Origin: Galerina marginata
Lineage: Eukaryota > Basidiomycota > Agaricomycetes > Agaricales > Galerinaceae
Direction: 5' to 3'
DNA: 64,000 nucleotides
Assembly: GCA_023014335.1 (NCBI GenBank)
Contig: JAECYW010000002.1
Coordinates: forward strand, 2,232,001-2,296,000
In this document: piece by piece, positions 54,949-64,000 of the stretch
How positions within the stretch are numbered: the stretch's first letter is position 1
Layout of the letters: each line of letters opens with the position of its first letter
Notes under the pieces: model-generated
Database searches by the model: none
Seen by the model: the letters and a program-made list of their open reading frames with translations, nothing else
What the model was told of the DNA's origin: nothing
Translations under genes and position numbers: made by a program

Positions 54949-57391
54949 TTAGTCGATGCTGCGTCGCTTGTCCTCTTTTCGGGATGCTTCAGGCATTCCA
55001 ATGAGTCGCAGTCTGTCTCGTAGATTCGATCGGGGGATAGATTTGGGCGCAACCATCTCGTCATCGTCAAGTGCCTTCTTCTACGGGGAAAGGCAAGTCA
55101 GTTATATGCTTTGGATAGGAAATCTTTGAAACCAAACTTACTCACCGAACTCTTTCTGTTCAAAGAGAAAAAGCGCCGTACACCGGAGCTGCCCTCTCCT
55201 GTCTGTTTGGGACCCGACGTCGACCGTGACTTCTTGTGCTTCGAATCCATGGCATCTATGATTACAATAGCCTTGGCTGCGGAAGAGGGTTGCTCAACTG
55301 GTGGGGATGGAGTAGCATCGGATTTGGCAACTCTATTCAACAACGGGCCTGGCAGTTGTGTGCTACTGACATCGGAGCGAACACTATCATGGCCCTCTGC
55401 CGGACTTGGAGAACTTGGATTGTCAACATTAACAAGCACCCAACCTTGACCGCCGTTCGAGGGGGTTTGCGCCTCCCTCACCTCCGACTTCTCTCGACGA
55501 GGAACCGGAGGTGCAGGGGATGTCGAGTGAATGATCCCGACTAAAGCTGCTTCACTTTTTCTTAAAGGCATGTCAGGTTTAATGACCTCTGGAGCGTCAA
55601 AGCGAGATCCAATTTCATGAATAGGCGTCGTGTTGTTTTTCTTCTCGTCGGAAAGGGAGTTCTGAGTCTCATCCTCTGACTTCTCCGCGATGGGTGTAGG
55701 TTGCCAACCGCCTGGAAAATTTGGACTACTTGAAACACGACTAGATTTTGTCCTCGTCTCATCCTTTAGAGGACCTGTCCATTTAATGGGTATTTCGTAA
55801 CTCATATCACTACTTGACGAAAAGGCAGAGTCTCTGAAAGTGCCAATTCCGAGTAGAGGTGGCGAAGCAAGATTTATTTCACCACGAGATTGAAACTGGT
55901 CATGAACGGGCGGTATAAATGGTTTAGTCGGAGAAGGGGGCGCGGAAGATGAAACTAAAAGTGGCGGCGTCTTCGCTCTATCAGAGACAGGTCGAAGTGG
56001 AGGCCGGCCATGGTCAGAAGGACTTCCCTTCCCAGGTCTTGGAGAGATGGAATCTAAAATTTGACCAGAATCGTCCAAATGGGCGACAGCAGCATCAAAA
56101 GGTGATGTGGAGTAGAAAATGGTTGGACTGGCACCGACACCCGTCATATTCTCAACACCCGCAGATATGGTGCTTGGCATATGAGCACGCAGAGGATGAG
56201 ATTCATCAGGAATGTCCGAATCTTGCACCACGGATACGGGAACCTGTGCTCGAGGAGCAGGCTTTCGAAGGACTTGGGGTTGGGGGGAAGGAAGGAGCGG
56301 TCGCTGAGGACTTTCTGTGGCAGCACGAGGATGTTGAACGACAGGAGAATGAGGTGTAGGGGAAATTGGATCAGTAGCCAGCCGTCTATGTTGTTGTTGA
56401 TTCGGACTTAAATGTAGCCCGGCGAAGGAGCCCATGGGTGGCGAAGGACTAGTAACTGATGTCTCCTCTGGTAAAAACTGTTCGGGGGGTGTGGGAAGGG
56501 AGGCGCTATTAGGCGCAGGACCAGTGAAAATCCATAAGTCTTTGACTCTGGAACGATTTGTAAGAGAAATGGAGGTCAAAAGGGAAAATGAATGGGAGTC
56601 AAGAGATGATAGCAGGGAAAGGATGTGCCGCAATGAGTCTGTTGCAAATGTATCTTGCTGAAACCCTGTTGTGGTATTACTGAATATTAGTGTCTGAGCT
56701 CTGAAAGAAGAGATGCAAACGATAACGTACACTTATAGCCCTTCAGTTTGAATTCGTATGAATTGTCGCCGACTTTCTTTTCGGCAACGACTCCTCTGGG
56801 CCAGGATCCCCGAACGGCTTGTAGTATTGCCGGCGTAAGATGAAGAGGCGGCGAAATAACCCGCATGACGGTCACAGACGAGAACGAAATGGCGAATGGC
56901 ACTCGGTTGACCCTGGGTTTCTCCCCTAGAGAGCTTGTGGAGCTGTCGTTTTTGGACGGGATCAAGGGAGGCAAAGGCGTACCGGCTCGAGAATTGACAG
57001 GAGCGACAGAAGGCCTAGAGAATGTCATGGCCAAACGGTCGTCATTCTCTCTTCCATAGTCAATAGTGGAGAGGTAGGTATAGCCGCATTGGTATATTAC
57101 GGATATGATATTGACAAGGAGTTTCTCTGTTGGAACAGACTTTGGATTTGCCCACGGCTTTGCATCAAGAGCAAACTCATAAAGGTTCTGGACTGAATCC
57201 TCCCTAAAGGAAAGAATATGTGAATACTGTTCGAATAGACGGCGAAGAGAAGCGACTGCCACAGAGCTAAAAGAATAGAGGCGGATACAATTGGCACTGG
57301 AGAGGGCCAGAAGAGCAAAAGAGTTCGGTTGGATTGGAAGTTCCTTTATAAATTCTTTACGTGGAGTGAATGGGACTTCTGGCGAAGCCAT
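54949..57391 (-). CDS. Conserved hypothetical, about 760 aa, disordered C-terminal half
   Basis: Three main exons. The ordered N-terminal half (residues 1-310) is helical: FALLALSSANCIRLYSFSS, ASLRRLFEQYSHIL, LYEFALDAKPWANPKSVPTE, KLLVNIISVIYQCGYTYLST. A beta-rich part follows (FAISFSSVTVMRVISPPLHL, SWPRGVVAEKKVGDNSYEF). After an intron near 56730-56663 comes DSLRHILSLLSSLDSHSFSL. Then about 400 residues of Ser/Pro-rich disorder follow, with a basic tail and a last exon encoding DDDEMVAPKSIPRSNLRDR. It may be a scaffold or adaptor; I do not recognise the family. The frame is continuous. Divergent from the oxidoreductase gene, 274 bp between starts. Confidence 0.6.
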
Positions 57392-57665
57392 GGTTGTGTT
57401 GAAGAGCAAAAGACGAAAACCTTATTTCGATCAACGCTTCAAGGTTCAAGATACTTTGATCCTCGTGTGACGTCACGTCAGCCATGTGTGGAATGGCAGG
57501 CAGGCACGTGCACCGTCGTGAATAGCGGTCCGAAGTGGCCCGCCACTCCTGCACGCGCCGCTTTTCTCGGTCCGCGACAGAAGCGTTTCCATCCTCTGCT
57601 TTAAATTGTCGGGATGCCCTTCTTTCCCCTCCTGTCTTTCCTCCCTGCTATCATCAGTGAAATTT

Positions 57666-59528
57666 ATGGCAGAACTCAAGAAACTCAACGTTCTCATGTG
57701 TACTTGCGTTCTTTCCGCTTTAATTTCCCGTAACTGACCACATTAAGGTGGCACCGGGGAGTACACCACTGGGTGGACGGGCTCTGGGGCATCCACGTCA
57801 GATAAGAAGGCATGCGATATATCATTCTATATGAACAAAAGCTCATCGATTTTCCCCTTCATAGATAGGAGTGCGTGCTTAATATTGCCGTAGGCCTACG
57901 CCGAAAATCCCTGATCTCATATAGGTTGTTGCTCTCACCCTTTTTGATCTTCGAAGGCGTGAAAAGGTCAGTTTATTTCTATTCACCTGTATTTTAATTC
58001 TGAGACTTCCATAGGTTAACCACCTTGCCATGGTTGGTGTCAATGGAAAAAAATTCCCCGCCATCAGAGAGCATCTCGAGAAGAACATTGCTGGAGCATA
58101 CAAAGACATGGATGTCTCGTAAGGAGTTTGTGGCGTATTGACGATCAAACAGATTATTTAACATAGACGTCAGGTTTGAGGAATTTCCAAAGGATGGCCT
58201 GGTCGACCCAGAATCTTGTGCAGTCGAGTTTCATTGCTGTCACAACGGCCCACTAATTGGAAGCAATGTACAGACAAAACTGCTATCAACCAGATGAAGT
58301 CTGGTGAAGCAGTAATCATTTTTACACCGGATAGTAAGCCACACCTGAGGTAACCCATTCCAGAATTGATTGGCCATTCCGTAGGTACACACTTTTCAAT
58401 AGCCCTTTATGCGATCGAACGCGGCCTGCATGTTCTCATAACAAAGCCAGCTACAAAGACATTGTCAGACCACAACACTCTCATTGAGGCTGCGAAGAAG
58501 CACAACGTCGTTTGTTTTGTCGAGCATCATAAACGGCAATTCATTTTACACATTTTCCTGGACTACAACTCACCTATTCCTCCGACCAGCTTTGATCCAG
58601 TGTACAGTGACGCGAAAGCAAAAGCCGCCACTCTTGGTGAATTCAATTTTTTCAACGCGTGGATGAGTCAACCCAAAAGTCAGCTCGAGACGTTCCGAGA
58701 GTGGGCTGGAAAAGACTCCGACATCAGGTAAGCTTCCTCTGTGCTAGGTGTTATACCTATTAAACTAATTGATTTTAGCTACTATCTCTCTTCTCATCAC
58801 ATTGATATCTGCTGCTGGATATTACAGGACATCGCTGTCCCAACCCGGGTCATTGCCAGTGCAGCCACTGGCATCGCTACGAGCGAGCCTTACAATTGTG
58901 TTCCGCAAACAGAGGACACCATTACCCTCATGGTCGATTGGGAATCAGTAAGGAGTAAAACACACCGAGGCACCGCCGTCTACACGGCAAGTTGGACCGC
59001 CCCATTGAAGGCTGGGATACACTCCGCTCAACATTGGTACTATATGGCAGAAAAAGTGAAAGACTCTTCCGAGTTGAGTACAAAGCATATATTAATGCCG
59101 TTGGTTTCATAGGGCGATATCACTGTCGACCAAGCTCACAGAGGTTATGATGTCACTGTTGACGACACAGGGAAAGCTTGGATTAATCCATTCTAGTGAG
59201 TGCTGGCCCCCGTAAACCGTGTCCGTCTCGAATCAGATCATGATGGGCTAACAAAGCGTACACATGTAGCATGAAATATTCGCCCTCTGAGAGTGGTCAT
59301 TTCGATGGCCAGCGTGGCTACGGCTATATTTCCATCGAGAAATTCATTGATGCCGTACGTAGTGTGAACGCTGGTCTGACGCAACCCTCGCAGTATGACA
59401 AAACCGGGCTTCCTACCATACGCAACACGGTACTTACCACTGCGATCTTGAATGCCGGGCGCATCAGTTTAGACGAGAAAAGGCCGGTCGGTATCAAGAA
59501 AGATGGCGAGCAATGGATTTTGGAATAG
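57666..59528 (+). CDS. Gfo/Idh/MocA-family NAD(P)-dependent oxidoreductase
   Basis: A sugar-dehydrogenase-type enzyme with an N-terminal Rossmann fold. Splicing of about 57698-57748 gives LNVLMCGTGEYTTGW. NHLAMVGVNGKKF and EAVIIFTPDNTHFSIALYAI follow. The EKP-like motif is VLITKPATKTLSDHNTLIEA, then VVCFVEHHKR. The C-terminal domain has SSHHIDICCW (helix with the usual catalytic His), a large beta-sheet, and the tail RISLDEKRPVGIKKDGEQW. Introns at about 57698-57748, 57835-58015, 58117-58170, 58335-58385, 58728-58778, 59074-59113 and 59194-59270. A stretch at 58537-58590 looks like a GC-AG intron but is also in frame. A sugar-acid reductase or inositol-type substrate is possible; none can be assigned. 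Confidence 0.75.
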
Positions 59529-60849
59529 ATTCGTAGATCGGACGTGAACTGAAGTCTTTCTCCGTTATCTTTATGGACTTTATTATGCATGACCTTCGCT
59601 GTCTAAATTCTCAAACGTTTATTGTGTGTACTGATCTATCCAAGAATACAATTCCACATGTTCGCGCCGTACATATATCCTCCACGGTTAAGACAAATCC
59701 AGATCTGATTCATTTCAATCTTTTGAAAATGCGTGACAGTTAGACGCACGTACCCCCTCGAAATATCCGCCAAGGCGTTTTAAGTAGCTACCTGTGTATT
59801 TGTCCAGCGTGCCAGATGATCTGCTAACTTAATATCGAACGGCGACTAAAGGGAACACAATCCTGGATCTCACTTCGCTGTTTGCCACAGATAAGCAGCA
59901 CCTTGGACAAGAATACGCAGGCACCAGACTTACATATTTGTCCTCATGTACCTGGGCCACGAACAGGGGACCTGAGTTCTACAGACAGGTGGAATGGATT
60001 CGAGGTACCAAGTATGGGGACTTTCACAAGAGTACCCGTAACAATGCGAGATACAGAATATTGGTAAAAGAGGAAAGAAAGTGCCGATGGGATGCTCGGG
60101 AGACGAAATTGTGATGTGGACTATGCGCGGATTGTGAGGAAGACCAAAAAATATATGAGGGCTGGTGAGGGTTGACCAGCGCCATCGGCACGTAGGTAGA
60201 GGAAAGAAAAGAAAGAAAAGTGTGTGATAAAGTGAAGAATAAAATATACTTTATAACGAACGCATTGTTACTGGGAGCCCCAGATTCAGAGAGTGTCTGT
60301 CTTTGAGAGTGCGCGGGGTGAATAGTTGATGGGACGATGTAGACGGTAGATGCATAGAGTGACAAGTGACAAAGAATGAGTGTAGAGTCGTGGAACAGGG
60401 ATGTGAACGACAGAAAAAAAGACAGAAATCGATGTAAGGGTGGCATCTTGGGAAGCGCCAGATAAGAAGAACATCAGCGCAGAGGGTCCACGGTAGTAAG
60501 GCAGATAAACTAAAACTGTCTCTTTCTTTTCTCCATCAGTAATGATCACGATAATTCGAGAAGGATTTGCCGATGTAGATTATAACCGTCCCTCCGCTCT
60601 TTTATCCGCCCTTGGGCTTCAAATAGGTTGTGTTTGCCGGGTGGATAGGATAATGGGTGTGGACAATGAGATTGAGACAATTGCAAGGGAAAGTGATGGA
60701 TGTATGCATGTTGATTGAATTGCAGGAACGAGTATTGCGAGGGATGTCGGTGCGACGTGTATTGGTGGTACATTTTGCGGGATTGCTTGCGTTTTGGACA
60801 ATGACAGAAAACTGGGAATACTGAAACAGAAGCTGACCATCTCAGGCAA
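59529..60849. other. Long 3' intergenic interval
   Basis: About 1.3 kb between two converging stops. Minus-strand open frames (60024-60446, 60286-60549, 60546-60914) are Ser/Leu/His-rich readings of CT-rich DNA without introns or domains. They most likely represent a long cyclin 3' UTR. Confidence 0.5.
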
Positions 60850-62300
60850 CTATGACACGAGTGCCGTTCGGGGTGAGGATAAATTGTTAAGGCTGTGAAG
60901 AGCTGGACGGCCAAAGGTTACAAAGTCGTGAGGAAGGAACTGTTCTGGAGGATTATCAATGCGGAGTTTGTTCAGAACAGGCTCAAAGGTCGACGAAATA
61001 TTTTCCTTGTCGTCCGAGGAGTATGATGCCGAGAAAGGATCGCTGCTAAACGCAGGAGTGACTGGCGTAAGAGGCATGTCGTCCGAGATGTCGGAAGCAG
61101 ACGTTGTGGAGCTAGCAGGTGTGCTAATGGCAGAAAGCGAGGAGCGTTTGGGCGTAACTGGAAGAGAAGAGGCCGAAGGGATGAAGCGGTTCCCTTCAAG
61201 GTAATACTGAACGACAAAAGTCGCGGCCTTCGAATAAAAGGCGTAGGAGTACTTCTTCACCAAGGTCTCCGACAAATCGTTGACGTGAAGTGCCAGTCGA
61301 TTATCCAAGTGTTCAATGACCTGAAGACACTCCTCTGTTTCTTCCCAAACACGACGAGGTTTGTCGCATAAATACCGCGCCAAAGTGAGGGACGCTTGCG
61401 AAACTGTGGATGGTGGATACTTGACGAACTCTCGATAAAAAAGAGTAATTTCCATCAAAAATCGCGCGACGTGTTGGACTTTGGAATCCTCCATAGAAGG
61501 ACCACAGCACATGAGCCTCAACCAAGCCTCAGCGGTAGGGTGTCCCAAAGTCCATTGGATGGTAGAAAGGACGTGACCTTCCATCTGGATAAAGGCCGAT
61601 TCCTCGTATGTCTCTCGACAGATTTGGACAAGATCCTGGACTGTGGGTACTCGCTCTTTGGCATCTTCGAATTTGGCAGCGATCCAGAGAGCAGCACAAC
61701 CGACCAGTTGATAATGCTTGATGTAAACGACGCGTCGAGATACGTATCGGTCCACAATGTTAAGGGTGAGATACAGTGTTTCTGGACGAAGACGAAATGT
61801 GAAGTGAATTTCGACCAAAAAGTCGACCAGACAGGGTCGCATATGCCACCTGATCTCCGGCTGTTGATCCATCGATTGCGTAGACGACATTGTATAACGC
61901 TGAAATTTGCAGGTAAGCATATTTTGCACTGGGTAGTAGAGAGTTCACAAACCTCCATGTCGTGCATGTAATAGCGTATTTCGTCGCGGTACTCCTCCTC
62001 CAGAAAGATACCCTCCCGACGAAGGGCCTGTATCTGGGCCTCACGTTGCCGTTGTTGGATAAGGGCGATTTTTGTAGAACGTGGCGTCCTTCGGGCGAGT
62101 CCATTGGCCGGGAGAAGTGGTGACTTGTGGGCTTTAGAAATACCATGGGGGGAAGGGCGTTTCTTTGGGTAGACGAGAGAGTTGCGGGAATGTTTGTTCG
62201 ATGCCACTTCTTTCATGTCGAAACGAATCGTATCGGACGAGCGTTCGATCGATTGGGAACTACGGGTGCGCAGGGGAGAAGGGAAACTATGATCAGCCAT
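60850..62300 (-). CDS. Mitotic (A/B-type) cyclin
   Basis: A CDK partner. The N-terminal 110 residues are basic and disordered. After the intron at about 61966-61912, the cyclin box reads MRPCLVDFLVEIHFTFRL, RPETLYLTLNIVDRYVSRRV, LVGCAALWIAAKFED, VPTVQDLVQICRETYEESAF, and MEGHVLSTIQWTLGHPTAEA. The second cyclin fold is FLMEITLFYREFVKYPPS to LARYLCDKPRRVW. A Ser/Pro-rich C-terminus with several SP/TP pairs follows. MRPCLVDFLVE is close to the MRxILVDWLVE of B cyclins. No clear destruction box (RxxLxxI) is evident in the N-terminus, though RNSLVYP is near. Two exons, continuous frame. Confidence 0.78.
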
Positions 62301-63836
62301 GGTACCACAAGGCGAGGTCAGAGTCAAGAGAAAAGACGCGATTTAGGCGAGTTTCTAGATAATTCGGACGAAGACACTAAGAGAGGTTCGAGACCGAAAG
62401 GATACAGCGTGAAGCGCGGACACGTTATGGATGATGCACTCGATCGTCACCATTTGATGATAGACTCGATCGCACAAAATAACTCTCGAGCGGTAACAAG
62501 TCTGAATAAACTCACGAATTAAGTGAGACTAATGACCATGCGCGAAAGCAAGGGAACAGAAGGCGACACGGGCGTCGAGAATGTGCTGGCTGTTGAGCTC
62601 AAGGAGCAGGCCACTCGTCTACAGAAATGAGAAGGTCGTGGTGAGCGTCGTCGGTCGTGATAAAGAAGAGACAGGAAGAGGAAAAGGGGAAGAAGGACGT
62701 GGGAGGTCGCGGAGGGGGATGGACTCGACGACGACGAGGGAGGAAGAGGACAAGGAGGAATTGAATGAAATAACACAAATATCGATGGATCACAGTGTTT
62801 GGGGTCTTACTGTGTCTGTCACACTACCGTGACCCAACAGACAACCGGCGCCGCTGCGGCGATGACCACAGGACAACGGCAATCACAATACCCTTATCGG
62901 GTTGATCTGCATCCGCCGCGGTCCGGCCCTCTCCCACACCCCACACGTTTTACGACGAGCTCAATTGAAGATGACGTAGATAAATACACACCTGCACTAC
63001 ACTCGCTTGTTAGCTTCTTCACACACGACCGACGAAATTCACACTCACCAGTCAGAAGGCTCAAGAGGAGAGGTAGTTTGCAAGTTCTGTGTTGTCTGCT
63101 GAGAAAGGGGCATGTAGTCCCAAAAAATTCACCTACAGATGCGAACAAGGGAGATGTCTTTCGATTTCGTCTTGAACGGACCACAATTATTACGAGTCGG
63201 GATTATTCTGTAATGCTGGAGATGGATACGAGAGATGCGGGAGAACAAAAGAATGACTGAGGGTGAGTTGTACGGGTGTTGTCTATCGTCTTAGATAGTC
63301 GCCACGTCGAGTTGGCGAAAACAAAGACGTTGTTGGCACACTCGAAATGAAGCGAGCGTGGATGTCCAAGTAGCTTTGAACGGTGAGTCACAAGAGGCCA
63401 GCCCAACTGATAATTGGACTTGACAAGGACGCCGATATAAGGGAGGGGAGAGTAGAAAGAGTTGTGTCGAGTGAACAACTAACAACTTTTCAAGGACAAG
63501 GACAAGGACAAAGCATGCACGGTGAAGCCGCTTATCCTGCTCAAAATCCAGGTTCAGTGCCTTCGGCCATAATTCGATTCTATTCCCATCCCTGTTTTGA
63601 TTCAAGTCCACCACGTTTTCTGCCTGCAGGCAAGGGAACGACAAGATTCGCCCATCCTGGCTTGCTTATGTGATGTCCACTCGCCTCAGAGGTTGGGAAT
63701 CGCCTGGTCAAATGGGTTTATCTTGACAAGATCTAAAGTAAAGAAGGCACCGGATACTCTTATTTAAATTTGGACTTTTGCCTTGACTGCATATGTAATT
63801 GGTAGAATAATCGCTCAAAGAACAGAAAGTATTTCC
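62301..63836. other. Long intergenic interval upstream of the cyclin
   Basis: About 1.5 kb. It holds a purine-rich block (62640-62760), a short ACAAGG/GGACAA tandem run (63493-63512) and no supported gene. Several frames reach 80-150 codons but are Arg/Ser-rich without domains. A long, complex promoter for a cell-cycle gene is plausible. Confidence 0.45.
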
Positions 63837-64000
63837 TCAGAATGTTCTTCCTCGATCCCGGTAGGTCACTGTGCTTTCGAATTCTTCGGAATATGTTTCA
63901 ATCAAACCCTCGAGGCTAATTGGATCAATTGATTCCACGGAATCTCGCCGCGGCCCAGATAGCATCATTGATACCCTGAGCGTTCCATGGCGTTTGCATG
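63837..64000 (-). CDS. 3' end of a gene running off the right edge (unknown)
   Basis: An open frame enters from the right edge and ends at the TGA on 63837-63839. It reads SGPRRDSVESIDPISLEGL then IETYSEEFESTVTYRDRGR. The composition (acidic, ordered codons, GAA/GAC-rich) looks coding, unlike the neighbouring intergenic DNA. Too short to assign. Confidence 0.35.
   Translation of the reverse strand, partial: CKRHGTLRVSMMLSGPRRDSVESIDPISLEGLIETYSEEFESTVTYRDRGRTF

Noticed and set aside
60024..60914. Several minus-strand open frames of 80-140 codons downstream of the cyclin
   Set aside because: Low-complexity Ser/His/Leu composition, no domain, consistent with a long 3' UTR.

Overview
The window is nuclear DNA of a filamentous basidiomycete, most likely an Agaricomycete. 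Genes are dense on both strands and carry many 45-60 bp GT-AG introns. The gene families are typically fungal: saccharopine dehydrogenase for the alpha-aminoadipate lysine route, the ISWI partner Itc1, IES1, and GH74 enzymes with a fungal CBM1. About 30 protein genes can be read. I saw no rRNA, tRNA or CRISPR array.

Layout. 0-10 kb: F-box gene cut by the left edge, LCLAT/CST26-like acyltransferase, INO80 subunit IES1, an unknown protein, LYS1, a short-chain dehydrogenase. 10-21 kb: TTC1-like TPR protein, mitochondrial IMP1, ELP4, a large LRR-RhoGEF, an amino-acid permease. 21-33 kb is the accessory part: a gene-poor 2.5 kb stretch with a hAT-like MITE, two tandem secreted GH74-CBM1 xyloglucanase genes, TVP23 and a TA-flanked MITE. 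33-45 kb: dual-specificity phosphatase, cytochrome b5 reductase, DLT1-like membrane protein, CAP/PR-1 secreted protein, an unknown protein, EMC7, UTP23, a five-unit polyubiquitin. 45-64 kb: WDR5/SWD3, eIF3K, AVT-type transporter, ITC1, an unknown protein, a Gfo/Idh/MocA oxidoreductase, a mitotic cyclin, and the 3' end of one gene at the right edge.

Most genes are unrelated housekeeping functions. The functional groupings are the tandem GH74 pair and several head-to-head pairs that must share very short promoters (WDR5/eIF3K, EMC7/UTP23, IMP1/ELP4). WDR5, ITC1 and IES1 are all chromatin factors, but they are not adjacent.

The strongest unexplained signal is a set of single-base frame breaks between about 0.3 and 44.3 kb. 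Nearly all are +1, sit at a codon third position, and consist of two different bases that would each be synonymous there. They look like both alleles of a heterozygous silent SNP written in tandem in the consensus of a dikaryon. Even polyubiquitin is broken this way. I therefore treat the affected genes as intact, with consensus errors, rather than as pseudogenes. Exon borders were read by eye, and the coordinates given are first-to-last coding base including introns.
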